This document shows positions 52,918-61,227 of a stretch of 64,000 nucleotides of DNA, piece by piece; positions within the stretch are counted from its first letter, which is position 1; every line of letters starts with the position of its first letter. The notes under the pieces were generated by a model, which was not told the origin of the DNA, ran no database searches, and worked only from the letters and a program-made list of their open reading frames with translations. The translations under genes were made by a program, and so were the position numbers. The DNA lies in NCBI RefSeq assembly GCF_028688795.1, contig NZ_JAQTXM010000012.1, positions 62,001-126,000 of the forward strand. Reading direction: 5' to 3'. Origin of the DNA: Rhodoferax sp. (GTDB lineage Bacteria > Pseudomonadota > Gammaproteobacteria > Burkholderiales > Burkholderiaceae_C).

Positions 52918-52992
52918 CCGGCTAGCTACCTCGGTAGTTCCGGTCATGATTGCCATCCGATAGGTTGGCATTGAGATCGGCAGATTTGCCGG
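52918..52992 (+). promoter_or_regulatory. Three consecutive hairpins in the 5' leader of the second flagellin gene
   Basis: Hairpin 1 (52918-52943): CCGG-ct-AGCTAC / GTAGTT-CCGG with a CTCG loop. Hairpin 2 (52951-52970): TGCCATCC / GGTTGGCA with a GATA loop and one mismatch. Hairpin 3 (52978-52991): CGGCA / TGCCG with a GATT loop. The leader ends in AAGGAG and the ATG at 53019. I cannot assign it to a known riboswitch class. Confidence 0.5.
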
Positions 52993-53018
52993 ATTTGTTT
53001 ACTTTTAAGGAGCTTCTC

Positions 53019-53828
53019 ATGTCTTCCATCAACACCAACGTCAATTCGATCAATGCCCAACGTAATTTGGCAAGCACCACCAATTCATTGTCAGTGTCCA
53101 TGGCTCGGCTCTCATCGGGGTTGCGCGTCAACAGCGCCAAAGATGACGCCGCTGGCTTGGCCATTGCAGAGCGCATGAACGCTCAGACACGTGGTATGAA
53201 TGTGGCAGTGCGCAACGCCAACGATGCCATTGGTCTGGCACAAACGGCTGAAGGCGCTTTGGGGCAGATTGCAAATAATTTGCAGCGCATGCGTGAATTG
53301 GCGGTGCAAGCATCCAACGGTACAAATGGAAGTGCAGACGTTTCTTCCTTGGATGCTGAATACAAATTGTTGGCTTCGGAAAACACGCGTGTTGCTGCTG
53401 CGACTACATTTAACAATCTGTCTGTGACTAACACAGCAGCGTCCTTTACCTTCCAGGTGGGGGCGAATAGTACTGCTGCCAATGACCAAATTACAGTTGC
53501 TGGTACTTCTTTCGTAGGCACTGCAACTACCTTGGGTACCGCGACGAGCACGGCTTTTGCTCAAATTTCGGCATTGGATGCAGACATCACCACCGTTTCT
53601 ACAGCACGTTCAACCTGGGGCGCAACACAAAACCGATTCGACTCCGTGATTGCCAACTTACGTGTTTCCTCTGAGAATTCTGCCGCAGCACGTGGCCGCA
53701 TCATGGATGCAGACTATGCCCAAGAAACTGCGAGCCTGTCACGTGCGCAAGTGTTGCAACAAGCCGGCACGGCCATGGTGGCACAGGCCAACCAGCAACC
53801 GCAAAGTGTGTTGGCGTTGCTGCGGTAA
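53019..53828 (+). CDS. fliC: Flagellin (second copy)
   Basis: 269-residue flagellin, close to the divergent copy in its N- and C-terminal parts ([40 protein letters not shown]) and differing mostly in the middle and at the last residues ([10 protein letters not shown]). Start at 53019 after AAGGAG; the frame upstream from 52950 is leader. It precedes fliD on the same strand, as in most single-flagellin loci, so this copy may be the ancestral one. Two hairpins follow it. Confidence 0.95.
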   Translation: MSSINTNVNSINAQRNLASTTNSLSVSMARLSSGLRVNSAKDDAAGLAIAERMNAQTRGMNVAVRNANDAIGLAQTAEGALGQIANNLQRMRELAVQASNGTNGSADVSSLDAEYKLLASENTRVAAATTFNNLSVTNTAASFTFQVGANSTAANDQITVAGTSFVGTATTLGTATSTAFAQISALDADITTVSTARSTWGATQNRFDSVIANLRVSSENSAAARGRIMDADYAQETASLSRAQVLQQAGTAMVAQANQQPQSVLALLR

Positions 53829-53837
53829 ACGCGCAAC

Positions 53838-53908
53838 TATCACCGGTTTAGGCTGGTGATAAGTGGTTTGGCACAAGGCGGCTTCAGACACAATGTCTGG
53901 GTCGCCGT
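53838..53908 (+). terminator. Hairpins after the second flagellin gene
   Basis: TATCACC / GGTGATA (53838-53861) and a longer stem with GGCG ... CAGACA-CAA-TGTCTG ... CGCC (about 53878-53908). Neither has a long T-run; partial termination or mRNA stabilisation ahead of fliD is plausible. Confidence 0.45.
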
Positions 53909-53953
53909 TTCACTTTTAGTGCGCGGGCATATTGGCAAAGATTGGAGCAAATC

Positions 53954-55372
53954 ATGACTATTTCGTCGACTGGTGTGGGTAGTGGACTTGATGTGAAAAG
54001 CATCGTGTCGCAACTTGTGGCCATCGAGCGCCAGCCCCTGAAAGCTCTGCAAACCACGGCCTCTAAATACCAGACCCAATTGAGCGTCTACGGCACCATC
54101 AAATCCCAGGTATCCGCCTTGGGTGATGCTGCGGGGGTGTTGGCCACAGCAAGTGGGTGGTCGGCACAACAGGCGACCTCGTCTAACTCGACCGCGGTGG
54201 CGGTCACGGCGGGTTCCTCTGCAGTGGCATCTTCCATGTCAGTCACGGTGCAGCAATTGGCTCAGGCGCAGGCGGTCACTTCTGTGGGCGTGACGGCCGG
54301 CTCAGCCGTGGGTGCCACGGGGTCGTTATCAATTCAATTAGGTACGTGGACGGGTGCCAGCTTTGCAGCAGATGGAGCTAGTGCGGCAACTCCTGTCACC
54401 GTGTCAGCCACAGACACTGTTGCTACCATTGCAGCTGCAATCAATGCCGCCAACGCGGGGGTGACTGCCTCGGTGTTGAATGATGGCACCAATGACCGCT
54501 TGGTCATGCGTTCAACCAGCACCGGTTTGGCGGCAGGTTTCAGTGTCACGCCAACAGGTGGCAATGCAGCGCTTAACGCCTATGGTTTTACCAATTCGAC
54601 ATTGACGACGCCTTCTGCAAGTGGCATGTTCATGGGGCAATCTGGTTTGGATGCCAACTTGAAGGTGAATGGTGTGGCGCTGACTTCAGCCAGTAACAAC
54701 ATGAGCAATGTGATGCCTGGTGTTTCGCTGCAACTGCTGCAAACCGCAGCGACAGCCGTTGATATTGCGGTGACACAAGATACCGATGCAGTACAAAAAA
54801 ATATCCAGAGTTTTGTGGATGCATACAACGCTTTGAGCCAAACCATTTCAGATGCCACCAAATACAACGCGGCTACCAAAACCGGTGGGCCACTGCAGGG
54901 TGATTCCACCACGCTGGGGCTACAAGGTGTTTTACGTTCCATGCTGGGTTCTAGTAGCACCGGCTCCACCTTCAGTAACTTGTCTCAAGTTGGCCTTGAG
55001 CGACAAACCAATGGTTCCTTGAAGATAAACGCCACCAAATTGGATGCAGCCAAGCTGGATATGACGAATTTGCAAAAGCTCTTTACCACCAACAACAGTG
55101 ATGCAACGACCAATGGATTTGGCTTGAAGGTGCGTGATTTTGCCCGTGGCATGATCACCTTTGACGGGGCGGTGAGCAACAAGTCGTCGGCCATACAGGG
55201 CGCCATTACCCGCAACACCTCTGACCAGGACCGGGTCAATGAGCGTGCGACACGGGTCGAAGCACAGCTGCTGCGGCAATATTCTGCACTCGACACGCAA
55301 ATGGCACAGTGGAACAGCTTGAGCTCCTATATGAACTCACAAATCTCGCAATGGAATAAATCGACCGCCTGA
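53954..55372 (+). CDS. fliD: Flagellar filament capping protein
   Basis: Hook-associated protein 2, filament cap, of 472 residues from the ATG at 53954 (GGAG before it; an in-frame codon at 53942 is not needed). N-terminus SSTGVGSGLDVKSIVSQLVA and KALQTTASKYQTQLSVYGTI; C-terminus NERATRVEAQLLRQYSALDT with MAQWNSLSSYMNSQISQWNK. It is rich in Ala/Thr/Ser, as usual. Confidence 0.94.
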   Translation: MTISSTGVGSGLDVKSIVSQLVAIERQPLKALQTTASKYQTQLSVYGTIKSQVSALGDAAGVLATASGWSAQQATSSNSTAVAVTAGSSAVASSMSVTVQQLAQAQAVTSVGVTAGSAVGATGSLSIQLGTWTGASFAADGASAATPVTVSATDTVATIAAAINAANAGVTASVLNDGTNDRLVMRSTSTGLAAGFSVTPTGGNAALNAYGFTNSTLTTPSASGMFMGQSGLDANLKVNGVALTSASNNMSNVMPGVSLQLLQTAATAVDIAVTQDTDAVQKNIQSFVDAYNALSQTISDATKYNAATKTGGPLQGDSTTLGLQGVLRSMLGSSSTGSTFSNLSQVGLERQTNGSLKINATKLDAAKLDMTNLQKLFTTNNSDATTNGFGLKVRDFARGMITFDGAVSNKSSAIQGAITRNTSDQDRVNERATRVEAQLLRQYSALDTQMAQWNSLSSYMNSQISQWNKSTA

Positions 55373-55377
55373 TGGGT

Positions 55378-55403
55378 TCATTTCTCGATTGAAGTGCCGA
55401 TAT
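55378..55403 (+). promoter_or_regulatory. Possible sigma-28 promoter of fliST
   Basis: TCATTTCT, 10 nt, GCCGATAT. The -10 is a perfect GCCGATA match; the -35 is weaker and the spacing one base short. It ends 33 nt before the fliS start. Confidence 0.5.
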
Positions 55404-55436
55404 ATATATCATCAGGTACTTCAGGAATGAATCAAA

Positions 55437-55880
55437 ATGTTTACCTCAGTCAGTATGCGATCAGCAAATCCATTTAGACCCGCAAGCGGAAATGCTTACC
55501 AACAAGTTGCGGCAGAGACGGCTGTGTTCAGTGCCGATCCGCATCAGTTGGTTCATTTGCTTTTTGAGGCTTTGAAGCATTCTTTAGTTAAGGCCAAAGG
55601 CGCCATGCTCAAGGGCGATATTGTTGTCAAAGGTCAGGCCATTGGAAGATCAGTAAGAATTTTGGAAGAAGGTCTTAAGGCAGGTCTGGACGCAGACCGT
55701 GGGGGTGAATTGGCCCTGAATCTTCGAACGGTTTATGACATTTGCATTCTCAAGCTGACAGAGGCTAATTTGCACAACCGAGTTGAGTTGCTCGATGAAG
55801 TCAGTGGATTAATAGAGCCCATAGCGGATGGATGGACCCAAATCAAGGCTGATATTGCCGTGACCTCGTTTCAAGCTTGA
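55437..55880 (+). CDS. fliS: Flagellin export chaperone FliS
   Basis: 147-residue flagellin chaperone. ANPFRPASGNAYQQVAAETA, FSADPHQLVHLLFEALKHSL and GGELALNLRTVYDICILKLT are typical of FliS. It keeps flagellin monomeric in the cytosol before export. 10 nt before fliT, in the standard order fliD-fliS-fliT. Confidence 0.93.
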   Translation: MFTSVSMRSANPFRPASGNAYQQVAAETAVFSADPHQLVHLLFEALKHSLVKAKGAMLKGDIVVKGQAIGRSVRILEEGLKAGLDADRGGELALNLRTVYDICILKLTEANLHNRVELLDEVSGLIEPIADGWTQIKADIAVTSFQA

Positions 55881-55890
55881 GGAGCAAAAA

Positions 55891-56190
55891 ATGTCACAAC
55901 TTTTAATCAATTACTACAAAGCGATCGAAGACAGCAGCGCCAAAATGCTTGACGCCGCTAGGTCCGAAGACTGGGAGCAGGTGGTGCGCTTTGAAGGCGC
56001 ATGCGCAGTACTCATCGAGCAACTGCGTGCACGTGCCGCCCAGGAGCAACTGCACCCCGAGCAGCGTGCCGAGAAAACCCGCATCATGCAGCGCATTCTC
56101 AACAACGACGCACAGATTCGTTATCTGGCCGAGCCCTGGCTCATGCACTGCGAGCAAAACCTTGAAAGCCCGCATCAGTTCTTACACTAA
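55891..56190 (+). CDS. fliT: Flagellar protein FliT
   Basis: 99-residue helical protein (LLINYYKAIEDSSAKMLDAA, DWEQVVRFEGACAVLIEQLR). FliT is the FliD chaperone and, in enterics, an FlhDC inhibitor. GAGGAGC precedes the ATG. Immediately after the stop begins repeat copy F. Confidence 0.88.
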   Translation: MSQLLINYYKAIEDSSAKMLDAARSEDWEQVVRFEGACAVLIEQLRARAAQEQLHPEQRAEKTRIMQRILNNDAQIRYLAEPWLMHCEQNLESPHQFLH

Positions 56191-56255
56191 TTGCTATATA
56201 TTTAATAGTTACTTGCGCTTAATTTATAAGGGCTTAAGATCAAATTTACTTAAAA
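56191..56255 (+). repeat. AT-rich interspersed repeat, copy F
   Basis: Reads AATAGTTACTTGCGCTTAAT, then TTATAAGGGCTTAAGATC and AAATTTACTTAAAAATT. It begins directly after the fliT stop codon. Confidence 0.72.
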
Positions 56256-56365
56256 ATTTGGGTGATGAAAGAGGGTGGCAATGGCTTGGCTGTTGTCACC
56301 CTTTTTCATTGAACAGACAGGTTTTGCCCTGCCTACAATGGCCTCAACCCCTTTGAGAGCGCCCT

Positions 56366-57919
56366 ATGACCCGCAAAAAGTTACCCATTGGTATCCAGAC
56401 CTTTGCCATCATTCGAGAAGAAGGCTATTACTACGTCGACAAAACGCGGTTAATTTTGCAGTTGGTGCAAGAGGGAAGGTATTACTTTTTAAGCCGGCCC
56501 AGACGCTTTGGCAAAAGCTTGCTGATTGACACCATTGCCGAGCTGTATGCCGGCTCGGAGCCTTTGTTTCAAGGCCTGTACTGCCACGACAAGTGGGACT
56601 GGCAGCGCAAGCACCCGGTGATCCGCATCAGCTTCACCGAAGGCGTGCGCGGGGGTGTCGTCGGGTTGGATCAGCGGGTGCGCGAAATATTGGCGCATGA
56701 GCAAAAGCGCCTGGGCGTGAGTTGCGTGAACCAAAGCATTGCTGGCCTATTTTCAGAGCTGATCTCTGAGGTGCATGCCGCCACCGGCCAACGTGTGGTG
56801 GTGTTGATTGATGAATACGACAAACCGATTCTGGACAGCATCGCCCGCCCGGACGAGGCACGAGAAATTCGCGATGCGCTGCGCAACCTTTACTCAGTGC
56901 TCAAAGGGTCAGATGCCCACATTCAATTCGCCATGCTCACCGGTGTGTCCAAATTCAGCAAGGTGAGCTTGTTTTCTGGGCTGAACAACTTGAACGACAT
57001 TTCGGTAGATGCCCGTTACAGCGCCATTTGTGGCTACACCGATGCCGATGTAGATACTGAGTTTGCACCAGAGTTGCCTGGGCTTGACCGCGCCGAGATC
57101 AGGCGCTGGTACAACGGCTACAACTGGACCGGCGACAGTGTTTACAACCCGTTTGACTTGCTGCTGCTGTTTCAAAAGCGGGAATTCAAACCTTATTGGT
57201 TTGAGACCGGGACGCCCACGTTTTTGATAGACATCCTGACCAAGGCCCAGATTTTTACCCCTGATCTGGGTCGTACTGTTGCTGCAGAAGCCTTGTTGTC
57301 GAGCTTTGACGTAGGGCATATTTCGCCCGAGGCGCTGCTGTTTCAGGCCGGCTACCTCACCATTGACAGCGTCTGGCGCATTCCGGGGCGACAGGAATTT
57401 ACGCTCAAATACCCCAACTACGAGGTACAGGCCAGCCTGAACGACAGTTTGTTGCAGGCCCTGAGCGGCAACCCCATGCTGCCCGGGCCATACATTGGCA
57501 AGCTCTACCGCCTGCTCCAGGCCAACGACTTTGCCGGCATGCAGGCACTTTTTACCGCTTTTTTTGAGAGCATTCCGTTTGAGTGGTACAGCAAAAACCC
57601 GATTGCCCAGTACGAGGGTTATTACGCCAGCGTGTTCTACAGCTACTTTGCCTCCCTTGGCCTGGACATCAGCACCGAGCAGAGCAGCAACGCTGGGCGC
57701 TTGGACATGGTGGTGCGCTTTAACCAAAACGTGTATGTGTTCGAGTTCAAGGTGGTCGAGTTGGCACCAGAGGGCAGGGCTTTGCAGCAGATCAAGGACA
57801 AGGGTTATGCCAAACCTTACCTGGCGAGCGGACAACCGATCCACTTGATTGGTGTGGAGTTCAGCAAGGCCAGCCGGAGTGTGGTGGGATTTGAGGTTGA
57901 AGAACTATCTAATATATAG
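56366..57919 (+). CDS. AAA-ATPase-like / PD-(D/E)XK nuclease family protein
   Basis: 517 residues. The N-terminal AAA-ATPase_like domain starts LPIGIQTFAIIREEGYYYVD with KTRLILQLV; Walker A is SRPRRFGKSLLIDT (K50) and Walker B VVVLIDEYDKPIL (D149, E150). The C-terminal PDDEXK_9 nuclease core has GRLDMVV (D447), VYVFEFKVV (E460, K462) and QQIKDKGYA. All key residues are intact. The biological role of this widespread, often multi-copy family is unresolved. It lies inside the fli cluster between fliT and fliE and ends within repeat copy G, whose sequence supplies the last codons (LSNI and stop). Confidence 0.85.
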   Translation: MTRKKLPIGIQTFAIIREEGYYYVDKTRLILQLVQEGRYYFLSRPRRFGKSLLIDTIAELYAGSEPLFQGLYCHDKWDWQRKHPVIRISFTEGVRGGVVGLDQRVREILAHEQKRLGVSCVNQSIAGLFSELISEVHAATGQRVVVLIDEYDKPILDSIARPDEAREIRDALRNLYSVLKGSDAHIQFAMLTGVSKFSKVSLFSGLNNLNDISVDARYSAICGYTDADVDTEFAPELPGLDRAEIRRWYNGYNWTGDSVYNPFDLLLLFQKREFKPYWFETGTPTFLIDILTKAQIFTPDLGRTVAAEALLSSFDVGHISPEALLFQAGYLTIDSVWRIPGRQEFTLKYPNYEVQASLNDSLLQALSGNPMLPGPYIGKLYRLLQANDFAGMQALFTAFFESIPFEWYSKNPIAQYEGYYASVFYSYFASLGLDISTEQSSNAGRLDMVVRFNQNVYVFEFKVVELAPEGRALQQIKDKGYAKPYLASGQPIHLIGVEFSKASRSVVGFEVEELSNI

Positions 57920-57970
57920 CGGCTTACGCAATATAAATAAGGGCTAGAAGCCAATTTCTTATAAATTATC
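57905..57970 (+). repeat. AT-rich interspersed repeat, copy G, overlapping the nuclease-gene stop
   Basis: Reads ATATAGCGGCTTACGC, then AAATAAGGGCTAGAAGCC and AATTTCTTATAAATTATC. The TAG stop of the nuclease gene (57917-57919) is the start of the repeat's ATAGC core. Confidence 0.78.
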
Positions 57971-57997
57971 GCCGACCAATTGTGATCCACCAAAAAC

Positions 57998-58315
57998 CTA
58001 CACCTGCATGTTCATGATGTCGGTATAGGCCTGCACCATGCGGTTACGCACATGCAGCGTGGCCTGGAAGCTGATTTGTGCTTTCTGGATCGCCACCATG
58101 GTTTCTTCTAGGCTCACCTTGGGGTTTTCCAGCTGCACTTCACGCTGCAGGCGGGTGGCGTCGTTTTGCGCCGCGCTGACCGAGCTCAGCGCACCTTTCA
58201 ATGCCCCTGCAAATCCACCAGACTCAGCACCGCCCACCGGCGCTTTGGACAGCCCTGCCGTCAGGTTGGGGTGTACCGCAACCGGCATGATGTTTGGGGT
58301 GAGTTTGAGGTTCAT
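57998..58315 (-). CDS. fliE: Flagellar hook-basal body complex protein FliE
   Basis: 105-residue MS-ring/rod junction protein. GGFAGALKGALSSVSAAQND, ENPKVSLEETMVAIQKAQIS and the C-terminal FQATLHVRNRMVQAYTDIMN are typical. Start at 58315 (MNLKLTPN); the frame upstream from 58333 is not needed. It diverges from fliF across 178 bp, which should contain both class II promoters. Confidence 0.93.
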   Translation of the reverse strand: MNLKLTPNIMPVAVHPNLTAGLSKAPVGGAESGGFAGALKGALSSVSAAQNDATRLQREVQLENPKVSLEETMVAIQKAQISFQATLHVRNRMVQAYTDIMNMQV

Positions 58316-58493
58316 GGTGTGTGCGCCCTTCAAAGATGTGGGTTGACATGGATGCTAGCAACGCCACCGCCAAAGCTTTAATTTGAAGTAAGGGGTAAAT
58401 GCCGCTCTTATTAACCTAATGTTTTGGCAGGTGGGGCAAATAATCAGCCGCAACAAAGGTGCATCACGCCCCCACTCACCTTGGAAGATACAT

Positions 58494-60179
58494 ATGACCG
58501 CCGCCCTAGCTATTCCTGTTAACCCCACATTTATCCAGCGCCTGGCAGGCCTGGACCAGGCCCAAAAAATGCGTTTGGGCGTGGGCATTGTGCTGTTTGT
58601 GGCCATTGGCATCATTGGCCTGGTGATGGGGCGCCAAGCCGAATGGCGTGTGCTGTACGCCAATTTGCCAGACAAAGACGGTGGCGCCATCGTGGCGCAA
58701 CTCACCACCATGAATGTGCCTTACCAATATGCAGCCGGGGGCGGCGCCATTTTGGTGCCTGCCGACAAGGTGTATGACACCCGCCTGAAGTTGGCCTCCC
58801 AGGGGTTGCCAAAAGGCACGGTCAATGGCTTTGAGCTGATGGACACCGCCAACCGCTTTGGCATGACGCAGTTTCAGGAGCGCCTGACGTTTCAGCGCGG
58901 GCTGGAAGGCGAGCTGACGCGCTCGATTCAGGCCTTGTCTTCGGTGCAAAGCGCCAGGGTGCATTTGGCACTGCCCAACCAAAACGGATTTTTCAGGGAC
59001 CAGCAAAAGCCATCCGCCTCGGTACTGGTGAGCCTGAACGGCGGCCACACGTTGGATCGCGCCCAATTGGCCGGCATTGTTCACCTGGTGTCTTCCAGTG
59101 TGCCTGAGATGGACCCCAAGGCCGTGAGCGTGCTGGATGACAGCGGCAAACTGCTGTCGACCCCGCCTGACGCCGGTGGTGGTATGGGTGCTGACGCGCA
59201 ACAGCTGCAATATGTGCAACAGATTGAGCAGCTTTACAGCAGCCGCATTTTGGATATTTTGGAGCCTGTGGTGGGCCGGCAAAACGTGCGGGCCCAAGTG
59301 ACGGCCGAGCTGGATTTCTCGCAAACCGAGTCCACTTCAGAGCTGTTCAAGCCCAATCAAACGCCTGCCGACAGCGCTATCCGCAGTCAGCAGTTGCTTG
59401 AAAGCGGTGCCGGTGCTGCAGGCGCCACCCCGCCTACCGGTGTGCCAGGTGCCACCACCAACCAGCCACCTGGCCCTGGCGGCGCGCCGATCAATGGGGA
59501 TGCGCAAAAGCTTGCTGCGGCTGGCGCCACAGCTGTGGGTGCTGGTGGGCGGCGCGAGTCTGTTATCAATTACGAGGTGGACAAGACGGTGCGTGTGGTG
59601 CGCGGCAGCACCGGCATGGTCAAGCGCATCAGTGCCGCCGTGATCTTTAACCACCAAACCACCACCGATGCCAAGGGCAAGGTCACCACCGCGGCCATGA
59701 GCGATGCGCAGTTAGAGAAGATGACGGCACTGGTGCGCGAAACCATTGGATTTAGCAAAGACCGGGGCGACTCCATCAATGTGATCACCGCCCCGTTCAC
59801 CAAAGAAAAGGTCAATGCAGAACCAATACCCATCTGGCAGCAACCTGAGCTGCTGGACCTGGCGCGCAGCCTGGCTTGGCCCGTAGGCACGCTGTTGTTT
59901 GGCGCCCTGGTGTTGATGGGTGCGGTGCGCCCGGCCCTGAAGGTGATGGCCAATCCGCTGGCGGTTTCGCATACCGAGCGCACCGGGCAGTTGGATGCGC
60001 TGGAGGCTGAAGAGCCAGAGCGGCCGCTGCTTGCCGGGCCTTCTGCTGGTAGTACCCAAGCGCTAGAGCTTAGTGCGTCGGATTTGGCCCTGGAAGAAGC
60101 GCGCAAATTAACGCGCGACAACCCCGCTGCAGTGGCTAACATTGTCAAAACCTGGATCAATGGTGAGGCACCCGCTTAA
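58494..60179 (+). CDS. fliF: Flagellar MS-ring protein
   Basis: 561-residue MS-ring subunit. Start at 58494 with GGAAG upstream; the frame from 58419 adds leader only. Helix 1 (LGVGIVLFVAIGIIGLVMG), the ring-building motif YANLPDKDGGAIVAQLTTMN and GFELMDTANRFGMTQFQERL, a periplasmic region with a Pro/Gly/Ala-rich insert around 300-350, helix 2 (PVGTLLFGALVLMGAVRPAL) and the C-terminal FliG-binding tail LTRDNPAAVANIVKTWINGE. Confidence 0.95.
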   Translation: MTAALAIPVNPTFIQRLAGLDQAQKMRLGVGIVLFVAIGIIGLVMGRQAEWRVLYANLPDKDGGAIVAQLTTMNVPYQYAAGGGAILVPADKVYDTRLKLASQGLPKGTVNGFELMDTANRFGMTQFQERLTFQRGLEGELTRSIQALSSVQSARVHLALPNQNGFFRDQQKPSASVLVSLNGGHTLDRAQLAGIVHLVSSSVPEMDPKAVSVLDDSGKLLSTPPDAGGGMGADAQQLQYVQQIEQLYSSRILDILEPVVGRQNVRAQVTAELDFSQTESTSELFKPNQTPADSAIRSQQLLESGAGAAGATPPTGVPGATTNQPPGPGGAPINGDAQKLAAAGATAVGAGGRRESVINYEVDKTVRVVRGSTGMVKRISAAVIFNHQTTTDAKGKVTTAAMSDAQLEKMTALVRETIGFSKDRGDSINVITAPFTKEKVNAEPIPIWQQPELLDLARSLAWPVGTLLFGALVLMGAVRPALKVMANPLAVSHTERTGQLDALEAEEPERPLLAGPSAGSTQALELSASDLALEEARKLTRDNPAAVANIVKTWINGEAPA

Positions 60180-60226
60180 AGCGGTGTCACCAGGGTCTGG
60201 CCAGGCATTGATGAGGACAAGAAAAC

Positions 60227-61225
60227 ATGTCGCAAACTGACGGACTGGAAGATGCTGCCATTCTGATGATGTCTCTGGGTGAAGCCGAGGCCTCTGAAGT
60301 GTTCAAGCATTTGTCACCTAAAGAGGTGCAAAAGCTCGGTGAGGCCATTGCCAAAACCAAGGCCATTACCCGTGAGCGCGTCAACGAGGTGGTCGACCGG
60401 TTCACCGGTGTGGCCGCAGCGCAAAGCTTGTTGGTGTCGAATTCGGGCGACTATGTGCGCTCGGTGCTTAAACGTGCGTTGGGCGATGACAAGGCGGCCT
60501 TGCTGATTGACCGCATTTTGCAGGGTGGTGACGTGTCAGGCATTGAGAGCCTGAAGTGGATGGAGCCTTCCAGCGTGGCCGAGTTGCTGCGCAACGAGCA
60601 CCCGCAAATTGTGGCGGCCATTTTGGTGCACTTGGACTTTGACCAGGCAGCCGATATCTTGAAGTTTTTCACCGAACGCCAGCGCAATGAGGTGATGTTG
60701 CGCGTGGCCACCATGGAGGGTATTCAACCTTCGGCATTGAAAGACCTGAACGAGGTGTTGTTTAAGGTGCTGGCAGGCGGTGACAAGATGCGTAAATCAT
60801 CCCTGGGTGGGGTCAAAACAGCGGCTGAGATGATCAACCTGATGGGCACCGCCATTGAGGGTACGGTGATCGAGTCGATTCGCAACCACGACCCGGATCT
60901 GGCGCAAAAGATCATGGACAAGATGTTTGTCTTTGATGATGTGCTCAAACTCGATGACAAGTCGATCCAGACCGTGCTCAAGGAAGTGTCTTCAGACGTG
61001 CTGATCGTGGCGCTCAAAGGTGCGCAGCCCGAACTTAAAGACAAAATTTTGGCCAACATGTCAACACGGGCTGCCGAGACACTGCGCGAAGACCTGGAGT
61101 CACGCGGGCCCATGCGCTTGTCGGAAGTGGAAGCGCAGCAGAAAGAGATTCTGAAAATTGTGCGTCGCCTGGCCGACGAAGGCACCATCGTCATTGGCGG
61201 TGGCTCTGATGACGCGATGGTGTAG
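60227..61225 (+). CDS. fliG: Flagellar motor switch protein FliG
   Basis: 332-residue switch protein linking the MS-ring and stator. N-terminal GLEDAAILMMSLGEAEASEV, the EHPQ motif in LLRNEHPQIVAAILVHLDFD, and the C-terminal torque helix region VFDDVLKLDDKSIQTVLKEV followed by LSEVEAQQKEILKIVRRLAD. 47 nt after fliF and 2 nt before fliH. Confidence 0.96.
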   Translation: MSQTDGLEDAAILMMSLGEAEASEVFKHLSPKEVQKLGEAIAKTKAITRERVNEVVDRFTGVAAAQSLLVSNSGDYVRSVLKRALGDDKAALLIDRILQGGDVSGIESLKWMEPSSVAELLRNEHPQIVAAILVHLDFDQAADILKFFTERQRNEVMLRVATMEGIQPSALKDLNEVLFKVLAGGDKMRKSSLGGVKTAAEMINLMGTAIEGTVIESIRNHDPDLAQKIMDKMFVFDDVLKLDDKSIQTVLKEVSSDVLIVALKGAQPELKDKILANMSTRAAETLREDLESRGPMRLSEVEAQQKEILKIVRRLADEGTIVIGGGSDDAMV

Positions 61226-61227
61226 CC

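Larger units (their letters stand above)
52700..53018. other. Divergent intergenic region between the two flagellin genes
   Basis: 319 bp without a gene. On the plus strand it holds a sigma-28-like promoter and three consecutive hairpins ahead of the second flagellin gene. On the minus strand it holds the first flagellin's leader with AAGGAG. T-runs (52840-52848) lie in the middle. No repeat copy is present. Confidence 0.7.
56191..57970 (+). mobile_element. AAA-ATPase/nuclease gene bracketed by direct copies of the interspersed repeat
   Basis: A 1.78-kb block between fliT and fliE consists of repeat copy F, the AAA-ATPase/PD-(D/E)XK gene and repeat copy G, with both repeats in the same orientation. 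A second, decayed gene of this family at 43393-43545 also ends at a repeat copy. The block interrupts an otherwise ordinary fli cluster. That it moved as a unit is inference; no target-site duplication was recognised. Confidence 0.4.

Noticed and set aside
57998..58315. Possibility that fliE is broken, because it is separated from fliT by the nuclease gene
   Set aside because: The FliE frame is complete with its conserved C-terminal helix; only the spacing is unusual.
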